Below, piece by piece: positions 9,993 through 22,300 of a DNA stretch of 64,000 nt; position 1 is the stretch's first letter, and each line of letters starts with the position of its first letter. A program made the position numbers and the translations under genes. Source of the DNA: Mytilus galloprovincialis (lineage: Eukaryota; Mollusca; Bivalvia; Mytilida; Mytilidae); the NCBI RefSeq assembly GCF_965363235.1, contig NC_134839.1, forward strand, positions 114,012,517 through 114,076,516. The letters run 5' to 3'. The notes beneath the pieces were generated by a model. It was not told the origin of the DNA, did no database searches, and worked only from the letters and a program-made list of their open reading frames with translations.

Positions 9993-11603
9993 GAGGGGGG
10001 GGGGGGCAAGGGGTTTAACTGTTATGCTGTTATGGGGCAATTTAATTCTTTGTTATCTGTTATTTTGAAAATATATTTGCTGTTAGCTGTTATTGTCTTA
10101 TTCTTTGTTAGCTGTTACTGGGCTTTTAGTTTTTTTGTTATCTGTTATTGTGATAATGTATTTGCTGTTAACTGTTATTGAAAATTGGAATGTTAGCATT
10201 TTTTTTGTCAGTCAATATTCGGTATAAATTGAAGATCATTGGCCATTGGGGTCTACCACTACTAAAATGTTTGTCCCGTATTCAGAGAAGGATTCCATTA
10301 ACATATACCGATCACAGAATTCCATTCATGAATGACAAAAAGGAAAACATATGGCCAGGAATATCTGACAAAGATCTCAATTAAGGACTAGGTCCTAACA
10401 ACCACTTAACCTTTTATATAATATGGTACATAGACTCAGCTCTGTGATTCATTCTTTTCAAAGCAGAACCAAATGCATTGTACAATGAAAGTTCCAACCA
10501 TGTACTTGGGTCCGAAGCTGCACATAACTCATTACAAACAAAGATTTATTTCGTTTCAAGCCATTGTTTCCCTACTAAACTATGTATTCTACTTACTAGT
10601 ACACTTGGTACAATCAAAAACCTCAGCTGATAAAAAATTGTTCAAATAAGGCCTTTGAAAATAGTGCAATAAATTGCTTTTAGAGTGTCAAAATTCGTTC
10701 GAAGTACTTGATAAATTGCATGCTTATAATTGGTGCTTTTGATTTTTCTACCCTATATACCACTTTGCCTCAAAGTTTTATTAAGAAAAATTCACACACC
10801 TCATTAAATGGTCATTTAGAAAAAGTCAGAATATTCAAACTTTTTTAGGTCACTTTTTTTATTAGCAACAAAGGGAGCTTCAGTCAATATATATAAACAA
10901 TACACCAACGTTTCATGAGAACTGCTGAAAACATTTTTGTGTTAATGTCTGAAAACTGGAAAATCACCCCTTTTTAATTAATAAAACCCGTTAACTCGGA
11001 AACGTAAAATCTAAAATTTATAAAAATTGAAAGTTACCAAATGTTAATAGATATAAACAATTCACCAAAATTCCTTGCTTTGTGAAAGCATTTTTGAGAT
11101 ATTATCAGAAAACTGAAAAAAAAACACCAATCTTATTGAATAAAAACCCATTACCCAGAAACTTAAAATCTAAAATTTATAAAAAAAAAAAAAAAAGAAA
11201 AAAAAAAGGGAGCTCACGTCAATAGATATAACCAATTTCCCAAAGTTTAATGCAAATGGTTAAAGAGTTTTTGAGTTAATGTCCGACATGTTGACAACAG
11301 ACGGACAACAGTATACCATAATACATTCCGTAAAGTTAAACGAGCGTATAAAAAATATTATAATATATTGAGTAGTAATTTAAACACACTCTAGATACAT
11401 AAATTAATACTAAAAACATAGTCATAAAAAATGGAATACAAAGGATTATATCTGTAAAAAGAAATACTGATTTGTCAAAGACCGAATTATTTTAATATTT
11501 CATTTACTGTTATCTGTTTTTGTCCATTTTAATTCCTTGTTATCTGTTATGAGCCAAATCAATTTGCTGTTTTGCTGTTATTGGGACCCCCCTTGCCCCC
11601 CTC
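9993..11603. mobile_element. 1.6-kb GAGGGGGG-ended DNA element
   Basis: The termini are GAGGGGGGG...CAAGGGG and CCCCTTGCCCCCCTC, inverted over about 15 bp. The 6-bp target-site duplication is ATTAAA (9987-9992, 11604-11609). Both ends also hold direct subterminal copies of TTGTTATCTGTTAT and TTGCTGTTA, all in the same orientation. The interior includes about two imperfect copies of a bivalve repeat (AATAGATATAAACAATTCACC, 10870-11290). An open frame of 68 codons at 10178-10384 has no family I recognise. Non-autonomous as far as can be seen. Confidence 0.8.
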
Positions 11604-12739
11604 ATTAAAATATAATATAAAATAAATAGTTGTTAACACACACACACACACATTTGGTATATCAGTGGCGGATTCGTGGGGATGTCAAGGGTGTACGACC
11701 CTATAGCTTTTTAGTCGCAAAAAAAATCTCATGTTTCCTTAGATTTATATATATGAATTTTAGCGAATGTCCCCATTTTTATATAAAAAAAACCTATTGT
11801 TTTGGGCAAAAAGTCGTTAAAATTTGTTTTCGCGTCGCTCTTATCGGTTCTTTATATTTGTTTTTCTTCGATTACGTACAACTTTTAAAAATGCACTTGT
11901 CTTTTTCGGAATTATATTTTTCAGAGACGATGTCTCTGATTGTATTTAAACCTTAATTTAATGCTATTTTGATATATGTATTTAAAAATACTAGTAATCC
12001 ATGTTTAATATAATCATTTACTTGTAATAGGCTCTAGGTGTACAGTAAGAATTTCTATAATAAATCAAGTTATATTTTTATATTTGAAAAGCTTCTCGTA
12101 ACTAGATAAAAACAATTTTCTTCCGCTTGTCATTTGGAGTGACAAAATTAAATGACTACTTTTTATTATTTCTCCCCTACTTTTTTCTTCATTCTGTTTA
12201 TTAAACAGTCAAAAGGGAAAAAAATATAGTGATTTATGTTACAACAAATTACTTCCCCTTTCTTTATTGATTCTTCGTGTGTTGCTGTTACATCAATGAA
12301 TATATATGTGTGTATCGTGAATGTAAACAACATAGGAGTGTTACACGTGAGTTACATGTAAATATAAACATTCAGATATCATCTAATACTAAAACAGTTA
12401 TAAAATATTCAGCATATATAATATTAGCACAGGCTCTTCAGGTATAGACCCGTACTTTTTTCTAAACACTGTGTGTGTAACTGTTAATTTCTTATGTAGT
12501 GCCCCTCTATAATATTCATGATATTATTGGGAAATAATGTATTGTATATTATATACCACATATACCATATATATTATATACGACATATTCACACTACTGT
12601 TGCTTATATTGCATGGATAAGAGCAAGAACCAAGATTTGCACTACTTTTTATATATAATACTGAGATCTTTAAATTATAGAATGATTATATAGATATGAT
12701 TACTTTATCAAATATCAGCATCAACACGTAAATTTCATG
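11604..12739. other. Intergenic AT-rich stretch with a short (CA)n run
   Basis: An AC/CA microsatellite runs from about 11635 to 11652. The rest is AT-rich with palindromic TATATA patches near 12540-12600. No gene is recognised. Confidence 0.4.
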
Positions 12740-12785
12740 CAAGAGCAAGGATTTGTATAGTTACTATACAAATCCTTGTCAAGAG
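12740..12785. mobile_element. 34-bp micro-foldback flanked by a 6-bp direct repeat
   Basis: CAAGGATTTGTATAGT (12746-12761) is followed by one T and then by its exact reverse complement (12763-12778), giving 16-bp arms with essentially no loop. CAAGAG flanks it at 12740-12745 and 12780-12785. This has the form of a tiny hairpin insertion with a target duplication, although chance or an inversion event is possible. Confidence 0.5.
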
Positions 12786-13372
12786 GAATTTAGAATATAC
12801 CATCTATAGGTACCGAATGTAAAGTTTTTGCAATTATTCGTAAAATGCATGGCAAACATTTTTCTGCCTTCAACACACAGGTGCGATACCCCATAGGATT
12901 AGCATATCAAATGACATGCACAGACCTCATGCAAAGACCTAAATTTAGATGGAAAAAAAACAGCCTGTCAAAATTGTTCAACATGATTATGATATATAGT
13001 ATCTTAGAAAATAACAGTTCAACATTTCAAATACATACATATGTACTAACAAGCAAATTACTACTCTATAAACAATATCGTTTTATAAATGTTAATGATT
13101 ATAATTGCTCTTAAAATGATTATAATGAGAAAGTGGGTAAAAGTTGGTACTTTGCGTTCAATTTTGAAATTTTGATCATGAAATATCAGTTACCCCTTTT
13201 TTCAAGTCAGACCATTTTGTCTTTTTGTTTAACTTTTTCGAGATGTTCTCAAGCAATTACTGTTTGCCTATCTGTCCATCATAAATATATAAGACTTGAA
13301 GTAAAAGGGGTATTAAATAGCCAAATATATCTATACGGTCAGTGGACAATTTAAGAAAGGTTGGCGATAAAT
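12786..13372. other. Unassigned sequence before the minisatellite
   Basis: Two short open plus-strand frames occur (12845-13114 and 13133-13354). Neither shows a known domain, and I see no flanking splice context that would make them exons. I treat the stretch as non-coding. Confidence 0.35.
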
Positions 13373-15297
13373 CATGTCAGATTGAAGTACAACTACTGAG
13401 CTCATGATACCCTCGGGTAGTTATAGTCCACCATGTCAGTATTGAAGTACAACTACTTAGCTCATGATACCCTTGAGTACTTATAGTCCACCATGTCAGT
13501 ATTGAAGTACAACTACTTAGCTCATGATACCCTCGAGTAGTTATAGTCCACCATGTCAGTATTGAAGTACAACTACTGAGCTCATGATACCCTCGGGTAG
13601 TTATAGTCCACCATGTCAGTATTGAAGTACAACTACTGAGCTCATGATACCCTCGGGTAGTTATAGTCCATCATGTCAATATTGAAGTACAACTACTTAG
13701 CTCATGATACCCTTGAGTACTTATTGTCCACCATGTCAGTATTGAAGTACAACTACTTAGCTCATGATACCCTTGAGTACTTATAGTCCACCATGTCAGT
13801 ATTGAAGTACAACTACTGAGCTCATGATACCCTCGGGTAGTTATAGTCCACCATGTCAGTATTAAAGTACAACTACTTAGCTCATGATACCCTTGAGTAC
13901 TTATAGTCCACCATGTCAGTATTGAAGTACAACTACTTAGCTCATGATACCCTTGAGTACTTATAGTCCACCATGTCAGTATTGAAGTACAACTACTTAG
14001 CTCATGATACCCTCGAGTAGTTATAGTCCACCATGTCAGTATTGAAGTACAACTAATGAGCTCATGATACCCTCGGGTAGTTATAGTCCACCATGTCAGT
14101 ATTGAAGTACAACTACTGAGCTCATGATACCCTCGGGTAGTTATAGTCCATCATGTCAGTATTGAAGTACAACTACTTAGCTCATGATACCCTTGAGTAC
14201 TTATAGTCCACCATGTCAGTATTGAAGTACAACTACTTAGCTCTTGATACCCTTGAGTACTTATAGTCCACCATGTCAGTATTGAAGTACAACTACTGAG
14301 CTCATGATACCCTCGGGTAGTTATAGTCCATCATGTCAGTATTGAAGTACAACTACTTAGCTCATGATACCCTTGAGTACTTATAGTCCACCATGTCAGT
14401 ATTGAAGTACAACTACTTAGCTCTTGATACCCTTGAGTACTTATAGTCCACCATGTCAGTATTGAAGTACAACTACTGAGCTCATGATGATACCCTTGAG
14501 TACTTATAGTCCACCATGTCAGTATTGAAGTACAACTACTTAGCTCATGATACCCTCGGGTAGTTATAGTCCACCATGTCAGTATTGAAGTACAACTACT
14601 GAGCTCATGATACCCTCGGGTAGTTATAGTCCATCATGTCAGTATTGAAGTACAACTACTTAGCTCATGATACCCTTGAGTACTTATAGTCCACCATGTC
14701 AGTATTGAAGTACAACTACTTAGCTCATGATACCCTTGAGTACTTATAGTCCACCATGTCAGTATTGAAGTACAACTACTGAGCTCATGATACCCTCGGG
14801 TAGTTATAGTCCACCATGTCAGTATTGAAGTACAACTACTTAGCTCATGATACCTTTGAGTACTTATAGTCCACCATGTCAGTATTGAAGTACAACTACT
14901 TAGCTCATGATACCCTTGGGTACTTATAGTCCACCATGTCAGTATTGAAGTACAACTACTGAGCTCATGATACCCTTGAGTACTTATAGTCCACCATGTC
15001 AGTATTGAAGTACAACTACTGAGCTCATGATACCCTCGGGTAGTTATAGTCCACCATGTCAGTATTGAAGTACAACTACTCAGCTCATGATACCCTTGAG
15101 TACTTATAGTCCACCATGTCAGTATTGAAGTACAACTACTTAGCTCATGATACCCTCGGGTAGTTATAGTCCACCATGTCAGTATTGAAGTACAATTACT
15201 TAGCTCATGATACCCTTGAGTATTTATAGTCCACCATGTTAGTATTGAAGTACAACTACTTAGCTCATGATACCCTTGGGTACTTATAGTCCACCAC
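13373..15297. repeat. 60-bp minisatellite, about 32 copies
   Basis: The unit begins ATTGAAGTACAACTACTGAG and continues through CTCATGATACCCTCGGGTAG and TTATAGTCCACCATGTCAGT. Units fall into a few variant types, chiefly CTGAG with CTCGGGTAG versus CTTAG with CTTGAGTAC. They form higher-order blocks: 14101-14280 is repeated exactly at 14281-14460 (180 bp, three units). One unit has a 3-bp GAT insertion near 14487. Because 60 is divisible by 3, the minus strand stays open for 224 codons at 15308-14634; I regard that as a by-product. Confidence 0.95.
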
Positions 15298-15515
15298 CAG
15301 CAGTCCATTCCAATCCAGTGCTGTGAAGAATGAACAAATTATCACTTGTCCGAAACGCTTTTCCAGATTTACTGTCAAGTAACTATTTCTAGTGATTGGT
15401 GCGTATACAAAATGAATTGCCATGATCGAACACTCCGAACTGGGCGAGACCAGATGTGTCCGCAATACCTCACAGACCGGCCTTCCGCTTGACACAATTA
15501 CATTTAATATTATCA

Positions 15516-15592
15516 GCTAGTAATCATCTTCGCTAGCCAAGGAGTACGGGAGTGGATCGTAACTAACCTTGGCTAGCGAAGATGCTAGTAAT
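15516..15592. mobile_element. 59-bp hairpin MITE with 9-bp target duplication
   Basis: ATCTTCGCTAGCCAAGG (15526-15542) and its exact complement CCTTGGCTAGCGAAGAT (15567-15583) form a 17-bp stem with a 24-nt loop. GCTAGTAAT is duplicated on both sides (15516-15524, 15584-15592). A 9-bp duplication fits Mutator-like insertion, but the element is too small to classify. Confidence 0.7.
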
Positions 15593-16385
15593 GGACTTCT
15601 GATATTATAGATTTTTTCTACAGATGCATCAAATGTTAAAGAACTTTATTTCTGATATTAAATCTAAAATAGAATGGGATATGGTATATGTTTGTCAATG
15701 ATACATCTACCTGAGCCGGATCAGAGGACGTAGAATTCAAAAGCATTTGTAGGTTAAGTACGGCCTTCAACAATGAGAAAAAACCTAAAAAGTCTTGGTT
15801 GGTCATACATAACGCGATGGTCTTTTTATGTCACGATCAATTTTGATGAAAAATCAACAAAATCCATCTTTAAAAAATGAAATCGTCACTTACATTTGAC
15901 TGTACAATACTGAACCATTGAAAAAGGGGGGGGGGGGGGGGGGGGGGGGGGGTTGGAAATATATTCCAATAAAAAAAACTGCTGAGAACAAACGATATAT
16001 GGACGTACGAAGGCTTATAGTTTAGGATTAGGACATTAGGTTTTTGTGCGAATTGACTATTCATTTTCATCTGTTGCTACGTATGCTTAACATTTTCATT
16101 TTTGTACACAACTTTTCCCTAGGTTTTGATTTTAATCCTTTTTAATGCAAAGTTATAAATTTTCAGCTCTTACCAGGCCAGATTACTCATGCATCCCCCC
16201 AGCGAACATCAAATGATCGTCCCTTTATTGGAATTTTTTTTCTTAGTTCAAAGGTCATGATAAGATTCTTTGCCAATAAGAAAATCTGTATTCTTTTAAG
16301 ACTACTTTCAAAATGTCACATTGTTTGATTGTTCTATTTCCGTTTCATTGCAGGATTGCCTGACATGTGATTACAACTAAGTTCC
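15593..16385. other. Upstream region of the FkbM-type gene
   Basis: It contains a run of 27 G (15926-15952) that may be variable or misassembled. Around 16190-16235 is CCCCCCCAGCG...ATCAAATGATCGTCCC, which resembles one end of the Harbinger-like element at 16987-20566 and may be a solo end. The gene's promoter and 5' UTR must lie here or further upstream; TTCATTGCAG at about 16344-16353 could be the acceptor of an upstream non-coding exon. Confidence 0.4.
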
Positions 16386-19300
16386 ATGATGAAGTCTGCG
16401 ACTATAAACAACAAGACCCGGATAATAATCGGTATCATCTGTCTTTCCTGTGCTATTCTCCTAGTTATATTGATGTTACCTAGGTCGACAGAACCAGTGT
16501 TTAAACCCTTTGAAGGAAACCCTCATGATGAGGAAATAATGACAAGACTGAACCGTGAAAAAGTTAGAATGGATAACGAACAGATGGTCCGCATAATACG
16601 GGAACATTTTATAGAGCCGCCATCTACACGTCCATATCGACTTGACAATCCTGAAAAGTTGGATTTCTCTAGTGGTCAAGCTCCATTTGTTGACAACCGA
16701 CTTGGTTTTATGGTAAGATATAAAACTAAGTTCCAGACATTTCTATATCAAGTTACTAAGTCATTTATTATTATCACATTACTTATTATTACTAAGTCAT
16801 TTATTATTATTGTCTATATACGTTTGTACTAGAGCAGACCCAAGTTTAATCATCAGTGATCATTAGTATATATACATAATTAAGGTATCAGCAAAGGTTG
16901 AAGCAAAAAGTATCTATTAAATTCCTTGGTCAATTATAGTTTTATGTGTCTTTTTACCCTGTCCTTATAAGTTTGTCATCAACTTAGGGGACGACCATTT
17001 GATATTCTGGGGGCAGGAGAATTTTGAAAATAAATAACTCGCCCTTGATAATCACAAAAATAAATGGTTTGTTCTGTGATAGTTTGAAAATAAATTACAC
17101 TAGAACACACCTGTGATATCGTGGGTCCGTGACTGATATATAACTATGCGTATGCCTTATTTTAGTATTGGTATTGTCATCTGATAAAGTGATGCCCATT
17201 ATAACATGTATAAGGTGCACAGTTTTCTCTGCTTTCAAAATCTTTCTGTTTGAACCCGTCGACCTGGAACCTATCAATTATTGGTAATATTAATAATTTG
17301 GGAAACAAAAGGGCCTGGAATGGAGTATTTTTTACTTAACAGTATACAGTTAAATTCTAAATACACTGTTTGGTGGTGCGCCTGTCAGATGCGGAACGTA
17401 CAGATAAGGTAATAGGTAACAGGTGAATATACTATTGGTATCGGTGTCGGACTCGATCCGGAACTTCTTAATTATTGGCAATATTAATTAAGTGGAAAAC
17501 AAATGGGCTTAGAGTGGTGTATTTTTTAATCAACACCATTGTACTATATTAGTTATATATAAAGTTGAATTCTTTGATTCATCGTTTTTACGTGATGACG
17601 GCTGACAAATTGGACCTCGTAATTTTAGTATTATAGATGACTTGCAATGTATTGAAAATAAATAACGCAGGTCTAATCGAAAGTATGAGATAGCACCAGA
17701 TTCTACATAAATTCATCTTTTTTTCCCCAAAAAAAATCCGCGTGAAACACTTCCCAATTTTTTTAATAATAAATGTATAAATATTATTTAATATACTTTA
17801 AATGTCTGAAAATTGGTTTCATTTAACTTGAGGTATATTGTCTCAGGAAACCTTACCTCACTTTTATTCTAACAGGGCCATAATTTCAAAACCAAACGCT
17901 TGTCTCCATTTAAAATCGTGTTCATGGCAAGTTCCTTGCAAGAAGCAAGTTCTGTTTTCCCTCAGACGTAGCTCTGATTTTTCAGGATCAATGTTTCTTA
18001 TTATGTTAGTGTTGCATTCTGTAAGTTTATGTAAACTAGTAATTTTGTTATGAACTTGATCATGAGTTTAAAAAAAACAACAGCAGACACAGACTTAAGA
18101 GGCTTGTATAGGGTATATTGGGATACGGGATATTTGCCATTTTAATTTTAGGGATATGGGATATTTGTCCTAATAGTAAATGGGATATGGGATATTGATG
18201 CATTTATAAGGATATTGAATTTTTAACATGAAAAAAAATAAGTGGAATTTAAAAGTTAAGTACAGAAATATTTACATCTCACTTGATAAAATTGTATAGG
18301 TCTCTTGTGAAGAGTTGTTTCATTGGCAATCATACCATATCTTTTTTTTATATTATATGCTCATATGCATTGATAATTTTCTTGAAATAATCATAGATTT
18401 TTGTTAGATGTATCCATCTGATGAGTTACTTTTATACCACTGTCCCAGGTTAGGAGGAGGGTTGGGATCCCGCTAACATGTTTAACCCCGCCACATTATT
18501 TATGTATGTGCCTGTCCCAAGTCAGGAGCCTGTAATTCAGTGGTTGTCGTTTGTTTATGTGTTACATATTTGTTTTTCGTTCATTTTTTTTTTTTTACAT
18601 AAATAAGGCCGTTAGTTTTCTCGTTTGAATTGTTTTACATTGTCTTATCGGGACCTATTATAGCTGACTTTGCGGTATGGGCTTTGCTCATTGTTGAAGG
18701 CCGTACGGTGACCTATAGTTGTTAATGTCTGTGTCATTTTGGTCTTTTGTGGATAGTTGTCTCATTGGCAATCATACCGGCACATCTTCTTTTTTATAAG
18801 CCTTATTGTTGTCAATGTTTTTATTTGTTTTGATGCTTTATATGATTACAGGATATTTTCTAGTGTTTTACCTCTTATTTTTTATTTTGGCGAGGATCTT
18901 CAGAGGTCTCCACGTTTCACAGATTGCTCTGATGTGCAACCGCTGTTTTGCCAGACAAGCTAGGGCCGAGGGACGTCAGAGCACGTCCCATATCAAAAAG
19001 TAGATATTTCGCCGTATAAACTATGTTAATAACGAATAATTACTAAATAATCAATGTAAATTAATATATGTTCTTCTATTACTGGTGTTGTGAGGAAGGA
19101 AATTAAAACAAAAGTAACAAAAATATTGGGATCTATGTAATTCCTAAAGTTCAAGATCACAGAGTCAAATGTAGTGTTATTTCTTTGCAAAACAAGGGCT
19201 GTGCAAATTTTGCCTGCAGTAAAAATATTGCAACCGTTGAGTTAAGTGTAATGTAGGTACATTAGCAGACAGCTTCCTTGTGTTAAATTTTGAGTTATTG

Positions 19301-22300
19301 AACTTGCATGCTAAATATCCACTTTTTGATATGGACATCCCACAGTCTCAGCTTGTCTGGCAAAACAGCCGTTGGATGTCAGAGCAATCTCGGACAAGAG
19401 ACAGGGTTGAGTCCTTCTGTTCTTTCCAACACAGGTTAACGTGTAGGATGAAGTTTCTCATCAATAAAAGAAGAAAGCTATCAAAATGAAATTTTACAGT
19501 CATATGCATCACGGTTTGAACAATTAAAAAAAAAAGTCTGAAATTAGACCCCTTACACTAAATTTATCGTTTAAGATCACATAAAAAGAGATTGTTATAC
19601 AAGGCTCTAAGATGGAACACTTCATCTTTTGGACACATATATTCTTATTTAACACTGGAATATTCACTGTAAATTTCCTTTAACACAGTTTGTTTTACCA
19701 GTCAAAATTGTTGATGCTGTGATGATGAGGAAAAAAATGGGCTTGGGAATGAATTTATAATGATTTTTTGGGATATTTCAAAATAGTTTTAGGGATATGG
19801 GATATTTGTAAAAAATATTTATTGGGATATTAGGGGTAAACATTATAGGGATACGGGATATTGGGATAAAAACTTAATGGGATATGGGATATTGATACCC
19901 CCCCCCCCCTAAACAAGCCTCACTTAACTATGTGAATTCCATTTTTGCTTTATCATGAACATTGGTCTTTTGATGTTGTCCCTAGAAACTCAAGTCTTAC
20001 ACTGAATTTATACATTTTGCTTTAAGACCATAATATTGTCAAAAAATTATTCAAACAAAACTTGCATTTTCAGATTAAGAAAGTGTCTTTGGAACACCGT
20101 GCAAGCATGATTCTGCATCATTTGTTCTATAGCTTCTTGGGCCTTCAGTGGCTCCAAAACCCTTCAAAAAAAAATATTTTTGCCATCTCCACTTGGCGAA
20201 ATATGTTTGTCAATTGAATACTTTTATAAAGAGGCTAGTTACAACCAAACTTTAATACTATGTATGTAAGCAATCACATGTATAGGCAGTTGGGAATATA
20301 AAAGATTCATTTCTGCAGGGGAGGAGCATTAATTCTGATTAAATAGTACACAATGACTTGACTATACATGTATTATTTATAGTAAGCAAATCATATAAAA
20401 ATTGTGTTTTCGAATATCATAAATATAGTTGACTTGTCACGGAAAATGAATAATTAGTCCCTTGCTTTAATGAAAATGAATAATCTGTACTCTTACGGTT
20501 TACAAAAATAAATAACCGATCAAAAAGATCCTGCCCCAACCCCCAGAATATCAAATGGTCGTCCCCTTATGAGTTTGAATCCTTATGGTATGTTCCTCCT
20601 CTCTTTATCTTATCCTCTTATTTGCCTTTATAAACGAATATGCGGTTGTATATTGCTATCACGTTGTGGTCCGACGACACTTGGTTTCCGGACAATAACT
20701 TTATAATTTTTCTCAAGATTTCAAAAATTATAAAGAAAATTCTCAACAAATTAATGTATTGCTCAAAATAAACTAGAGGCTCTAAAGAGCCTGTGTCGCT
20801 CACCTTGGTCTATGTGAATATTAAACAATGGACACAGATGGATTCATGACAAAATTGTGTTTTGGTGATGGTGATGTGTTTGTAGATCTTACTTTACTAA
20901 ACATTCTTGATGCTTACAATTATCTATAACAGTACTTTCTGTGGAAAATGTTATTGAAAATCTTCAAATTTTAAGAAAATTGTTAAAAATTGACTATGAA
21001 GGGCAATAACTCCTAGGGGGTCAATTGACTATTTTGGTCATAGTGACTTATTTTTAGTTCTTACTTTGCTGTACATTATTGCTGTTTACAGTTTATCTCT
21101 ATCTATAATAATATTCAAGATAATAACAAAAAAACAGCAAAATTTCCTCAAAATTACCAATTCAGGGGCAGCAACCTAACAACCGATTATCCGATTCATC
21201 TGAAAATTCCAGGGCAGATAGATCGTGGCCTGATCAACAATTTTACTTCCTGTCAGATTTGCTCTTAATGCTTTGGTTTTTTGAGTTATAAGCCAAAAAC
21301 TGCATTTTACCCCCATGTTCTATTTTTAGCCATGGCGGCCATCTTGGTTGGTTGGGCGGGGCACCGGACACATTTTTTAAACTAGATATCCCAATGATGA
21401 TTGTGGCCAAGTTTGGTTAAATTTGGCCTAGTAGTTTCAGAGAAGATTTTTGTGAAAGTTAACGCAGGACAACGCCGGACGACGCCGGACGCCAAGTGAT
21501 GATAGATAGATCTTGACCTGATAAACATTTTTACCCCATGTCAAATTTCCTCTAAATGCTTTGGTTTTTGAGTTATAAGCCAAAAACTGCATTTTCCCCT
21601 ATGTATTATTTTTAGCCGTGGCGGCCATCTTGGTTGGTTGACCGGGTCACGCCACACATTTTTTAAACTAGATACCCCAATGATGATTGTGGCCAAGTTT
21701 GGTTCAATTTGGCCCAGTAGTTTTAGAGGAGAAGATTTTTGTAAAAGTTATCAACGACAACGGACGACGCCGGACGCAAAGTGGAACAATATTTAAATTA
21801 AGGAATTGATTCTGTATAGTTACTTTTAAATATACAATGTTTCAAGATAAAGAAATCTTGTTTTCTAAGAAACTAAAATTGCATTTATGTAAAGATACAG
21901 GAAAAAGGTACATGGAAGAGTCAATTTGTTCTTAAACTGGTTTCAGTATACATAATTTGTCTGCTCTATGGTCGGGCTGTTGTCGCTTTGATACATTTCC
22001 CATTTCCTTTCTCAATTTTATAATATTGTATGACCTTATTTGTTTGAATAATTTGTAGGAAGGTGGATTTTACATAGAATGTGGTGCTTTAAATGGAGAA
22101 AGAAGATCAAACACACTGTTCTTTGAACGCCACAGAAAATGGAACGGATTGTTAATAGAGGCTGACCCTTCTAATTATGCCAAACTAAAAAGAAAACACA
22201 GGAAAGCTTTTACGATGAATGCTTGTTTAAACCCGTACCCATATCCTGCAAAGGTAAAATATAAAAGAAATCTAAGCACACAATAAGAGAAAAAGGTTCA

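Larger units (their letters stand above)
16987..20566. mobile_element. Harbinger-like element with a nested GAGGCTTG element
   Basis: The terminal inverted repeats are about 27 bp: GGGGACGACCATTTGATATT at the left and AATATCAAATGGTCGTCCCC at the right, continuing into CTGGGGG / CCCCCAG. TTA flanks both sides (16984-16986, 20567-20569). A 3-bp TWA duplication with G-rich ends is the signature of PIF/Harbinger elements. Without the nested 18099-19921 block it is about 1.75 kb. No transposase is seen. It lies in intron 1 of the FkbM-type gene. Confidence 0.7.

Noticed and set aside
10178..10384. 68-codon frame as a transposase piece
   Set aside because: No recognisable transposase motif; too short and isolated inside a non-autonomous element.
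13373..15297. CRISPR-like array
   Set aside because: The units are head-to-tail without unique spacers and the context is a spliced eukaryotic genome.
14634..15308. 224-codon open frame on the minus strand as a repeat protein gene
   Set aside because: It is the 60-bp minisatellite read in a stop-free frame; the array continues beyond it without being open, and unit changes show no coding bias by eye.
16713..16832. Extension of the FkbM-type exon 1 open frame
   Set aside because: It reads through a clear GTAAGA donor; the continuation is AT-rich low-complexity sequence, and the spliced form gives the family domain in frame.
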